Shown here one piece after another: positions 28,835 through 35,685 of a DNA stretch of 64,000 nt; the first letter of the stretch is position 1, and every line of letters starts with the position of its first letter. Under the pieces are notes generated by a model that worked only from the letters and a program-made list of their open reading frames with translations, had not been told where the DNA came from and made no database searches. The DNA is taken from NCBI GenBank assembly GCA_016295505.1, contig JAEDLC010000002.1, positions 1-64,000 on the forward strand, written 5' to 3'. Both the position numbers and the translations under genes were made by a program. Origin of the DNA: Dorea sp. (GTDB taxonomy: Bacteria; Bacillota; Clostridia; Lachnospirales; Lachnospiraceae).

Positions 28835-29674
28835 TTATACAACCACAATTATGCCTCCATCTGCCGCATACATACTGCTGATCCCGGCCGTATCAAGGAT
28901 GATCACATCCTTAAACACTGCTTTTGAAACCAGCATCTCTTTGACTGCTTCTGCTCTCTCTCTGCAGTTACAGTGTGATATCGCCAGAATCTTCTGCTCA
29001 GATTCTTTCAGGTTATTCACAATTTCATCTGCCATCTTCACCAGTGCTTTCTTAATGCCACGCGCCTGAGAAATCTGCCGGATCGTTCCTTCCGGTGTTG
29101 CTCCCATGACCGGTTTGATATTCAATGCCGTTGCTACCACTGCTTTCAGCCCCTTTAATCTGCCGTTTTTCTTAAGAATGTCCAGTGTCTCCAGTACAAA
29201 ATATGTATTCTGTGAAGCAATGTATGCTTCTACAGTATCGATCACTTCTCGGAAGCTCATTCCGGCCTCTTCACATTCTGCAATCTTCATTGCAATCAGC
29301 GTTTCCCCCACAGATGCCGATCTGGAATTAAATATATAGATATCTTTTTCTCCGTATTCTTCATGATACAGATTCTTTCCCAGCACAGCACTGTTATAAG
29401 AACCACTCAGCTCCGCTGACAATGTCACCGCATACACATGCTCCGCATCACAATGATAGCCTTCCATATATCTCTCCGGCGACGGGCAGGAAGACTTCGG
29501 ACATTCCTCACATTCCGCAACTCTTCTCAAAAAGTCAGCCTGATCAAATGTATCATCATCTATAATGTGGTGCCCGCCAACCTCAATTGACAGGGACGCC
29601 GTTTCAAAACATCCAGACGACTTCATCTTGTCTGTCAGTTCCCCACAACTATCTACAATAATCTTATACTTCAT
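28835..29674 (-). CDS. DegV-family fatty-acid-binding protein
   Basis: About 279 residues. The N-terminal signature KIIVDSCGELTD and the later SCPSPERYM and TLSAELSGSYNSAV segments (serine-rich fatty-acid head-group site) are typical for DegV proteins. FVLETLDILKKNGRLKG and IKPVM lie in the C-terminal domain. Such proteins can present exogenous fatty acids to a FakA kinase; no kinase gene is adjacent. Start at the ATG at 29674 with GGGAGG before it; the 12 extra upstream codons are not family-like. Confidence 0.9.
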   Translation of the reverse strand: MKYKIIVDSCGELTDKMKSSGCFETASLSIEVGGHHIIDDDTFDQADFLRRVAECEECPKSSCPSPERYMEGYHCDAEHVYAVTLSAELSGSYNSAVLGKNLYHEEYGEKDIYIFNSRSASVGETLIAMKIAECEEAGMSFREVIDTVEAYIASQNTYFVLETLDILKKNGRLKGLKAVVATALNIKPVMGATPEGTIRQISQARGIKKALVKMADEIVNNLKESEQKILAISHCNCRERAEAVKEMLVSKAVFKDVIILDTAGISSMYAADGGIIVVV

Positions 29675-29801
29675 GTTCTTCCTCCCGATACATATTATCA
29701 ACAATTCCATTTGTTGTTTTTGGTATCTATTTTATCTGGTTTTCAAAACCATATCCATATTACCATATTTATCCGAAAAAAGAAAGACTTGTATAGAATT
29801 C

Positions 29802-30983
29802 TTATTCAGCAATTTTTATTTTTCTGGATACCCCCAGTGCAATTCCCATTTCTGCCATCAGAAACAGTACCGATGTACCTCCGTAACTGATAAACGGAAG
29901 CGTAATTCCCGTAGTCGGGATCAGATTAATTACAACCATCACATTCAGAATTACCTGCAGTGCGATATGTCCGAATATACCTGACACAACCAGTGATCCG
30001 TACAGATCCGGTGCATTCTGAGCTATGAATAACAGCCTGTACAACAACATGCCAAAAAGTACCAGCACAATGATTGCACCAAACACACCCAGTTCCTCAC
30101 ATATAATAGAAAGAATCATATCATTCTGCACTTCCGGGATAATCATCTTCTGCGCACTGTTACCAAGCCCTTTTCCAAAAAATCCTCCGGAACCGATCGC
30201 GTACAGCGCCTGCATGATCTGATACCCTCCGTCAGATGCATATTTTTCCGGATCCAGCCACACAAGAATTCTTCGAAGGCGGAAATTACCACTGGTTTCC
30301 ATCGCCATTCCCAGAAGCCTCGCTCCCACAATCGCGGCTGTCGCCCCGGCCACGGCCAGTATCACAAACAGTTTGGTCTTCGGATGAACAACGAATATCA
30401 TGATACAGGTGATTCCCATTACGATAATTGCAGTACTCAGATTATCCGTCAGGAACAGAACGCAGGCGGCTGAAAATCCTCCCCACATCACCACCCTTGC
30501 CATTCCCTGCAAAGTCGTTATTTCCTTTCCCATTGTACAGATCAGGACCGGAATAAACAGAATCACTGCAATCTTTGCAATCTCGGAAGGCTGAAGCTGC
30601 TGGTCAAACGGGAGCCTGATCCATCTCTTTGCTCCATTTACCTCTTTTCCCAGAGGCGTCTTTACGAGCAGCATCAGAAAAATCGATATATAATAGATTC
30701 CTTTTGCCCATTTTATGTAATAATGATAATCTATTCTTGCGACAATAAACATGCCTGCAAATCCGGCAACACAGAAGACGATCTGCCTTTTAAAATAATG
30801 CATACTGTCTCCATAAGTGACCATTGCGCTATAAGCACTGGTACTGTACAGCATAACCAGTCCGAAGCACACAAGACAGATCAGCACAGCAAGAAGACTG
30901 TAATCAAAAAAACGTATCTTTCCTGTTCCCGAACGTTTTACATTTGTTTTTTCATTGGTTTTTGTTCTCTGGTTTTTCGCCAT
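29802..30983 (-). CDS. FtsW/RodA/SpoVE-family SEDS protein (second copy)
   Basis: 393 residues, about ten membrane helices, with a 25-residue basic cytoplasmic extension (MAKNQRTKTNEKTNVKRSG). SEDS motifs as in the gene at 19213: GLVMLYSTSAYSA, VARIDYHYY, NGAKRWIRLPFDQQLQPSEIAKIAVI, YQIMQALYAIGSGG-FFGKGLG and TGITLPFISYGGTSVLF. The two copies are clearly paralogous. It is a peptidoglycan polymerase; one of the two is probably FtsW and the other SpoVE or RodA. It is monocistronic, lying between DegV and the divergent cotJ operon. Confidence 0.9.
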   Translation of the reverse strand: MAKNQRTKTNEKTNVKRSGTGKIRFFDYSLLAVLICLVCFGLVMLYSTSAYSAMVTYGDSMHYFKRQIVFCVAGFAGMFIVARIDYHYYIKWAKGIYYISIFLMLLVKTPLGKEVNGAKRWIRLPFDQQLQPSEIAKIAVILFIPVLICTMGKEITTLQGMARVVMWGGFSAACVLFLTDNLSTAIIVMGITCIMIFVVHPKTKLFVILAVAGATAAIVGARLLGMAMETSGNFRLRRILVWLDPEKYASDGGYQIMQALYAIGSGGFFGKGLGNSAQKMIIPEVQNDMILSIICEELGVFGAIIVLVLFGMLLYRLLFIAQNAPDLYGSLVVSGIFGHIALQVILNVMVVINLIPTTGITLPFISYGGTSVLFLMAEMGIALGVSRKIKIAE

Positions 30984-31052
30984 ATTTATTACACTCCCAT
31001 CTAATCGTATCTATTATACTCATATATCTCTGCAAAAACAACCATCTCATTC

Positions 31053-31079
31053 ACAACTTATGTGAATTTCCATACTATA
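31053..31079 (+). promoter_or_regulatory. Mother-cell sigma (SigK/SigE-type) promoter of the cotJ operon
   Basis: The -10 CATACTATA (31071-31079) matches CATANNNTA of SigK and is close to the SigE consensus. An AC dinucleotide at 31053-31054 gives the SigK-type 16-bp spacer. It lies 33 bp before the cotJA start. In Bacillus cotJ depends on SigE; E and K cannot be separated here. Confidence 0.5.
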
Positions 31080-31112
31080 TTATTGCAAAGAATATTGAAA
31101 GGAGACGCAAAA

Positions 31113-31385
31113 ATGCCTGCATATCGTTATTCCACACCAGACTATACCCATCGCGGCAGCGGTCATTCAAGATCTTCCATGCCGCCACGTTCTTCTGCTC
31201 CCGCCACTCCCTGCTGCAGAGAGCAGACTGCTTCTGATACGCTGAAATCTCTTCCGCTTGCCATGGCATACATTCCCTGGCAGCAATGGCGTTCATTATA
31301 TGAAGCAGAAAAAGGATTCTGCCTTGGAACTATATTCGCAGAACTGGATATGCCATTTCATGGGAAAGGGGGATGCTGTCGATGA
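31113..31385 (+). CDS. cotJA: Spore coat-associated protein CotJA
   Basis: About 90 residues. The conserved C-terminal half MAYIPWQQW, YEAEKGFCLGTIFAELDMPF is diagnostic for CotJA. The N-terminal half is Ser/Pro/His-rich and not conserved. CotJA, CotJB and CotJC form an inner spore-coat complex assembled by the mother cell. AAAGGAG precedes the ATG at 31113. The TGA stop overlaps the ATG of cotJB (ATGA). Confidence 0.92.
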   Translation: MPAYRYSTPDYTHRGSGHSRSSMPPRSSAPATPCCREQTASDTLKSLPLAMAYIPWQQWRSLYEAEKGFCLGTIFAELDMPFHGKGGCCR

Positions 31386-31651
31386 ACGAAAAAAAACCCT
31401 GCCGCAAAGAACTGATGGACTGGATCAATATTGTAAGTTTTGCTGCAGATGATGCAAAGTTGTTTCTTGATACTCATCCCTGCGATCAGGATGCCCTTGA
31501 ATATTTTAATGAATTTAAATGTCAGCGTGTTCAGGCATTAAATGAATATGCAAAATACTATGGTCCCCTTACACTGGATACTGCCGACAGCCAGACTGAA
31601 CGCTGGAACTGGATCAATGATCCATGGCCATGGCAGGAAGGAGGATGCTGA
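31382..31651 (+). CDS. cotJB: Spore coat protein CotJB
   Basis: About 89 residues. The family core is clear: LMDWINIVSFAADDAKLFLDTHPCDQDALEYFNEF and LNEYAKYYGPLTL, followed by a Trp-rich end (WNWINDPWPWQEGGC). The ATG at 31382 overlaps the cotJA stop as ATGA, so the pair is translationally coupled; an ATG three codons earlier is possible. The cotJC start follows 3 bp after the stop. Confidence 0.92.
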   Translation: MNEKKPCRKELMDWINIVSFAADDAKLFLDTHPCDQDALEYFNEFKCQRVQALNEYAKYYGPLTLDTADSQTERWNWINDPWPWQEGGC

Positions 31652-31654
31652 TCT

Positions 31655-31795
31655 ATGTGGAATTACGAAAAACGTCTGCAATATCCTGTAAAAATCACGC
31701 AAACTAATCCCCGGATTGCTCAGGTTATTATTACGCAATTTGGAGGTCCAAATGGCATGTCAACATTATTTGTTCCGAAAAAAATACAAAAATAA
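31655..31795 (+). pseudogene. cotJC: cotJC, 5' part, interrupted by a recombinase element
   Basis: A well-placed AAGGAGG and ATG open a frame whose first 32 residues (MWNYEKRLQYPVKI...ITQFGGP) match the start of the CotJC manganese-catalase-like coat protein. After GGP the sequence leaves the family (NGMSTLFVPKK) and stops after 46 codons. The missing remainder begins at 34552 in another frame. Both parts are free of damage, so this is better read as a split gene that excision can restore than as a decayed one. If translated as it stands it gives a short peptide with no metal ligands. Confidence 0.9.
31742..31749 (+). repeat. Left attachment core (attL)
   Basis: GGAGGTCC within the CotJC codons for Gly-Gly-Pro. 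It is followed by AAATGGCAT, the inner arm. The two central G bases (31745-31746) are the likely crossover dinucleotide, since the palindromic GGA and TCC flank them. Confidence 0.85.
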
Positions 31796-31818
31796 TCCAT
31801 TTTTCGCCATATTTCTTG

Positions 31819-31848
31819 TAGACATTTCACACATTCCACCGATATAAT
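31819..31848 (+). promoter_or_regulatory. sulP promoter inside the element
   Basis: -35-like TAGACA (31819-31824), 18-bp spacer, perfect -10 TATAAT (31843-31848). It lies 53 bp before the sulP start and would let sulP be expressed in vegetative cells, independently of cotJ. Confidence 0.65.
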
Positions 31849-31889
31849 GAAAAAAGACTGACGGAAGAAAAAGTCAAAAAAGGAGAATA

Positions 31890-31937
31890 ATGGAAGAAAT
31901 ATGGAAAAAATGCAGCCCATGTTGTTTACAACACTAA
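31890..31937 (+). CDS. Possible 15-codon Cys-rich leader peptide overlapping sulP
   Basis: The strongest ribosome site here, AGGAG at 31881-31885, serves an ATG at 31890 rather than that of sulP. The short frame reads MEEIWKKCSPCCLQH and stops within the start of sulP. Three of fifteen residues are cysteine, the end product of sulfate assimilation. It may couple or attenuate sulP translation. Weak call: the frame is short and could be chance. Confidence 0.3.
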   Translation: MEEIWKKCSPCCLQH

Positions 31938-33571
31938 AAAACTACAAGAAAGAACAATTCGTTAAGGATGTGATTGCCGGTATAATTGTAGCGATCATAG
32001 CGCTACCGTTATCCATTGCACTTGCACTTGCATCAGGGGTAGGTCCCGAGCAGGGAATCTATACAGCCATCATTGCCGGCTTCGTCATCTCTCTGCTTGG
32101 CGGAAGTCACGTACAGATTGCAGGTCCTACCGCAGCCTTCGCTACCATCGTCGCAGGCATCGTGGCCGAAAGTGGAATGGACGGCCTGATTCTTGCAACC
32201 ATACTTGCCGGTGTCATACTGGTTCTGATGGGAATTTGTCACTTTGGTTCACTGATCAAATTCATCCCATTCACGATCACCACCGGATTCACTTCCGGAA
32301 TTGCTGTTACGATCGTGATCGGTCAGCTGAAAGATTTCTTCGGAGTTACTTATCCGAAAGGAATGCCCGTCATCGAAACAACCGAAAAACTAAAGGCTTT
32401 TATCAAAGGCTTTTCCACTTTCAATACAGATGCTCTCATCGTAGGACTGATCTGTCTTGTCATATTAATCGTGATCCCCAGGTTCACAGAAAAGATTCCT
32501 GCCTCTTTGATTGCCGTAATCGCGGGAATTCTGATGGTTAAATTGCTTCCTCTGAAAGTCAATACCATAGGAGATCTATATACGATCAACAGTTCTCTTC
32601 CGACCCTTCATATTCCACAGATTAACTTTGAAATGATCCGTATCGCACTGCCAAATGCTTTTACGATCGCAATTCTCGCTGCAATAGAATCACTTCTTTC
32701 CTGTGTGGTTGCGGACGGAATGATTACCGAACAACACCGTTCAGACATGGAACTTGTAGCCCAGGGCGCCGGAAACATAGCTTCTGCTCTTTTTGGCGGA
32801 ATCCCTGCCACAGGTGCAATCGCCCGAACTGCTGCCAATGTAAAAAACGGCGGCCGAACCCCTGTTGCCGGAATGGTACATGCGGTCACACTGCTTCTTG
32901 TATTAATGATACTGATGCCTTATGCAGGACTGATTCCAATGCCGACCATTGCAGCCATCCTGTTTATGGTTGCGTACAATATGTGCCAGTGGAGAACTTT
33001 CCTTCATCTTTTAAAAACGGCCCCCAAAAGCGATAATGCTGTTCTGATTGCCACATTTCTTCTGACAGTACTCTTCGATCTGGTAGTTGCAATCGAAATA
33101 GGAATGCTCATTTCCTGCCTGCTCTTTATGAAACGGATGAGCGATGAGACAGAACTGAAAAGCTGGAAACGTGCAGATGAATTTTCCACGGAGAAAGAAG
33201 CAGCCGAGCAAAATATGCTCCGCCATATTCCTGCTTCGATCAGTGTTTATGAAATCACCGGACCATTATTCTTTGGCGCCGCAGATACCATCAAACAGAT
33301 CAGCGTAAAGGACGGAACCCGCTGCCTGATCATCCGTATGCGAAGCGTCCCTTCCGTAGACAGCACTGCCATGAATGCCCTTTCCGGACTCTGTGACTAC
33401 TGCAAAAAGCATGACATTACCTTAATCCTGTCTCATGTGAACAAACAGCCAATGCGTGCCATGGAAAAAGCCGGCCTGCTCGATCAGATCGGCCGCAAAA
33501 ACTTCCGCCGCAATATCAACGCTTCTATCGAATACGCAGAAGCCATCGTCAACGAAGCTTCTGAAAAATAA
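31901..33571 (+). CDS. SulP-family anion permease (sulfate permease-like)
   Basis: 556 residues. The N-terminal SulP membrane domain (about residues 15-400, 10-14 helices) carries the family features IAGIIVAIIALPLSIALALASGVGPEQGIYTAIIAGF and GPTAAFATIVAGIV. The C-terminal STAS domain (about 445-545) includes VYEITGPLFFGAA and VPSVDSTAMNALSGL. Likely substrates are sulfate, bicarbonate or another oxyanion; the exact one is unknown. It is the only cargo gene of the element that splits cotJC, and it reads in the same direction as cotJ. ATG at 31901 or 31910 is possible; the ribosome site is weak (GGAAG), and a short frame overlaps the start. Confidence 0.92.
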   Translation: MEKMQPMLFTTLKNYKKEQFVKDVIAGIIVAIIALPLSIALALASGVGPEQGIYTAIIAGFVISLLGGSHVQIAGPTAAFATIVAGIVAESGMDGLILATILAGVILVLMGICHFGSLIKFIPFTITTGFTSGIAVTIVIGQLKDFFGVTYPKGMPVIETTEKLKAFIKGFSTFNTDALIVGLICLVILIVIPRFTEKIPASLIAVIAGILMVKLLPLKVNTIGDLYTINSSLPTLHIPQINFEMIRIALPNAFTIAILAAIESLLSCVVADGMITEQHRSDMELVAQGAGNIASALFGGIPATGAIARTAANVKNGGRTPVAGMVHAVTLLLVLMILMPYAGLIPMPTIAAILFMVAYNMCQWRTFLHLLKTAPKSDNAVLIATFLLTVLFDLVVAIEIGMLISCLLFMKRMSDETELKSWKRADEFSTEKEAAEQNMLRHIPASISVYEITGPLFFGAADTIKQISVKDGTRCLIIRMRSVPSVDSTAMNALSGLCDYCKKHDITLILSHVNKQPMRAMEKAGLLDQIGRKNFRRNINASIEYAEAIVNEASEK

Positions 33572-33591
33572 ATAAAGAATCTTTATTTTAC

Positions 33592-33638
33592 CGTGCAGTT
33601 TTAACATCCATGTTTCCCATGCCTGTTAAAACTGCACG
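33592..33638. terminator. Bidirectional terminator between sulP and the recombinase
   Basis: Perfect 15-bp stem: CGTGCAGTTTTAACA (33592-33606) with its complement at 33624-33638. T-rich runs lie on both strands. It closes two convergent genes. Confidence 0.85.
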
Positions 33639-33642
33639 CTTT

Positions 33643-34488
33643 CTATTTCTCATCCTGCATTTTTCTCTGCGCTTTCCCAAAAAGCTCTTCTGAGATAATC
33701 GGCAAATGTTCTCCCCTTACAATCCGAACCTGTTCTTTCTGATAGTACCTGTCACAGCTTACTTTTCCTCCTGTCCCTCTTCTCAGCTTTCCCGTATACA
33801 CCGGATTCATCAGGATATATTTTACACTTCTCTTTTCAAAACGCTTTCCCCGTATCGTCCGGATTTCCATAGCATTCAGCCACTTTGCAATCTGGCTGCA
33901 GGACATCCCTTCTACAAATTGCTCAAATATCTTTTGAACAACCGGCGCTCTCGTTTCATCTATTTCAAAGTGGCTTTCTCCCATTCTGTACCCAAACGGG
34001 GGAACGGATACCACTCCACCTCTGGAAAACTTTTCATTCATCCCCCGTTTTACTTCCTGCGCCAGATTAATGGAATAATATTCATCCATGGCTTCCAGCA
34101 ACGCCTCAATCAGAATAGAGGTCGGATCATCTGAAAGCTGTTCTGTAATCGACACGACATCAATCCCACATTCCTTCCGAAGCATGGACTTATATAGAAT
34201 GCTGTCCTGACGGCTTCTTGCAAATCGCGAGAATTTCCATACCAGTATGACATCAAAGGGTCTGGGCTTCTTTTTGGCATCACTGATCATTTTCATAAAA
34301 TCAGGTCGCTTCCTGGCATATTTCCCGCTGACTCCCATATCCACATAAATATACTGATCCGGCAGGTCTATCTGATGGCGGTCCGCGTATTCCCTGATCT
34401 TTCTGATCTGGCTGTCAGGCGAATACTCCAGTTGATCTTCTGTGGATACCCGCACATAGGCGGCCCCCGTCTGCACATGTTTTACCAT
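33643..34488 (-). CDS. Serine site-specific recombinase of the element (short form)
   Basis: 281 residues. The N-terminal resolvase domain (about 5-155) has the catalytic arginine and serine in AAYVRVSTEDQ (Ser15), VSGKYARKRPDFMKM, and KFSRFARSRQD. The recombinase domain (about 165-275) shows VPPFGYR, EGMSCSQIAKWLN and ILMNPVYTGKLRRG. The protein ends at EELFGKAQRKMQDEK, exactly where large serine recombinases such as SpoIVCA continue into a zinc ribbon and coiled coil. The downstream 70 bp are a terminator, so these parts are truly absent. It most likely excises or inserts the element at GGAGGTCC. The ATG at 34488 lies 63 bp from the right edge, with a weak ribosome site (GGATGA). Confidence 0.92.
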   Translation of the reverse strand: MVKHVQTGAAYVRVSTEDQLEYSPDSQIRKIREYADRHQIDLPDQYIYVDMGVSGKYARKRPDFMKMISDAKKKPRPFDVILVWKFSRFARSRQDSILYKSMLRKECGIDVVSITEQLSDDPTSILIEALLEAMDEYYSINLAQEVKRGMNEKFSRGGVVSVPPFGYRMGESHFEIDETRAPVVQKIFEQFVEGMSCSQIAKWLNAMEIRTIRGKRFEKRSVKYILMNPVYTGKLRRGTGGKVSCDRYYQKEQVRIVRGEHLPIISEELFGKAQRKMQDEK

Positions 34489-34516
34489 TTTATATCATCC
34501 GCTCTGCTTTTCGATA

Positions 34517-34546
34517 TACTTTATTCTCCATCACAGGAAAATATGC
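34517..34546 (-). promoter_or_regulatory. Candidate recombinase promoter at the right end of the element
   Basis: Minus strand: GCATA (34546-34542), exactly 15 bp, then GAATAAAGTA (34526-34517). This resembles the forespore SigF pattern at all but one fixed position. The -35 overlaps the inner attachment arm. A mother-cell promoter would be expected for terminal excision, so this may be chance. Confidence 0.3.
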
Positions 34547-35070
34547 CATCGGGAGGTCCGGATGGTGAACTCGCCGCTTCCATGAGATATCTGGCACAGA
34601 GATATACCATGCCATATCGGGAGGTTACCGGGGTACTCACGGATATCGGAACCGAAGAACTCGCCCACATGGAGATGATCTGCGCCATCGTCCATCAGCT
34701 GACCAGAAATCTGTCCCCGGAGGAGATTGAAAAATCCGGTTTTGATAAATATTATGTCGATCATACTCTGGCACTCTGGCCTCAGTCTGCCGGCGGCACT
34801 CCATGGACTGCAACTTACTTTCAGTCCAAAGGAGATCCCATCACAGATCTTCATGAAGATATGGCGGCTGAACAAAAAGCCCGGACGACTTATGATAACA
34901 TCCTTCGTCTGGTAAAAGATCCCGAGATCTGTGACCCCATTCGTTTTCTGCGCCAGCGGGAAATCGTTCACTACCAGCGTTTCGGTGAAAGTCTGAGAAT
35001 CGTCCAGGATCATCTTGACAGTAAGAACTTTTATGCAATTAATCCGGAATTCGACTCAAACTGTAAGTAA
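34543..35070 (+). pseudogene. cotJC: cotJC, 3' part, with all manganese ligands
   Basis: From GGPDGELAASMRYLAQRYTMP to the end, this is the body of CotJC: TDIGTEELAHMEMI, GVPF-like GGTPWTATYFQSKGDP, EDMAAEQKARTTYD, and REIVHYQRFGESL. Numbered on the rejoined protein, the first ligand glutamate is Glu35, and Glu65-x-x-His68 follows; the rest are downstream. An in-frame ATG at 34543, inside the element and preceded by AGGA, could give a 175-residue form MPSGGPDG lacking the first 29 residues. The native start is 2.9 kb away at 31655. The frame is fully open and ends at a strong terminator, so the part is not decayed. Confidence 0.9.
34552..34559 (+). repeat. Right attachment core (attR)
   Basis: Second GGAGGTCC copy, preceded by the inner arm ATGCCATCG and followed by GGATGGTGAACTC of cotJC. 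Here too the octamer encodes Gly-Gly-Pro in the CotJC frame. Confidence 0.85.
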
Positions 35071-35079
35071 AACAAAAAA

Positions 35080-35119
35080 ACAGTCGATTCATAACTGAAA
35101 CTTGTTATGAATCGACTGT
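35080..35119. terminator. Bidirectional terminator after cotJC
   Basis: Perfect 16-bp stem ACAGTCGATTCATAAC (35080-35095) with its complement (35104-35119). It serves the cotJ operon and the convergent zinc-ribbon gene; A-run and T-rich flanks on either side. Confidence 0.85.
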
Positions 35120-35126
35120 CAGTATT

Positions 35127-35558
35127 TTATCTCAGCAGCATGAATGCGATCAGAGCAGCTACCACAACAATTGCAATTGCAAGAATAATAATTGGTGCTT
35201 TTGACATTCCCGGCTCGTCATCGTCATCATAATCATAATCATCATCGATGTCATCGTAAAGATCATCCTCTAACTCTTCTTTACGTTTCGGCTTCGGCGC
35301 CGGTTTTGACTTTTTCTTCTTTCTGTCATCTTCTACAGAAAGAAGCTCATCATACGCATCGCGCATCTCTTTCTCACGCTTTTCCCGCACTTTCTTTGGT
35401 GGTATGTTAGAATATTTCTTTTCCTCTTCTTCCGCGCTCTCCGTTTTCTTCTGAGCCTTCTGAGGCATTTTAAATTTCTTTTTACAGTTATAGCATAACA
35501 GATAATTCGGATCTTTCTTTCCCGGCCGTAATTCCTGACCACATATTGGACATTTCAT
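35127..35558 (-). CDS. Zinc-ribbon protein with C-terminal membrane anchor
   Basis: 143 residues. An N-terminal zinc ribbon, CPICG...CYNC (Cys at about 3, 6, 22 and 25), is followed by a highly charged Lys/Glu-rich helical linker, a run of aspartates (DDIDDDYDYDDDDE) and a C-terminal membrane helix (PIIILAIAIVVVAALIAFML). The domain therefore sits in the cytoplasm on a tail anchor. Function unknown; similar architectures occur widely in Clostridia. It is a monocistronic gene between the cotJ terminator and htrA. Confidence 0.7.
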   Translation of the reverse strand: MKCPICGQELRPGKKDPNYLLCYNCKKKFKMPQKAQKKTESAEEEEKKYSNIPPKKVREKREKEMRDAYDELLSVEDDRKKKKSKPAPKPKRKEELEDDLYDDIDDDYDYDDDDEPGMSKAPIIILAIAIVVVAALIAFMLLR

Positions 35559-35685
35559 CAGAACCTGCCCCTCCTCACAATGTAATAATTTCGCTGACTA
35601 TGCTGTATCCAGCATCCACATACATTGTAATTATACTACAACCAGATACAAATATCAAAAAAACTTTACATATTTTGCAAAAAAT

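Larger units (their letters stand above)
31742..34559. mobile_element. Skin-like intervening element inside cotJC (2,810 bp)
   Basis: The insert runs from the left GGAGGTCC (31742-31749) to the right copy (34552-34559), a 2,810-bp period. It contains a SulP transporter gene, a bidirectional terminator and a serine recombinase gene pointing at the right end. Joining the flanks at the octamer restores a 201-codon CotJC frame across the junction. Joining the inner ends gives inverted arms ATGCCAT and ATGGCAT, each two bases from the octamer, as in recombinase attP sites. No integrase-independent mobility genes, capsid or conjugation genes are present. Confidence 0.9.

Noticed and set aside
33643-34488. 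Transposase or phage integrase interpretation of the recombinase
   Set aside because: The catalytic pattern (YVRVSTEDQ) is that of serine recombinases; no terminal inverted repeats or target duplication typical of a transposon were seen, and the frame restoration at a shared octamer argues for site-specific excision.
34543-35070. cotJC as a simply decayed pseudogene
   Set aside because: Both halves are free of stops and substitutions at key motifs, and the octamer joins them exactly in frame; decay after insertion would not preserve this.
35220-35260. Short tandem repeat of TCATCATCG-type units
   Set aside because: It is coding sequence for the aspartate run in the zinc-ribbon protein.
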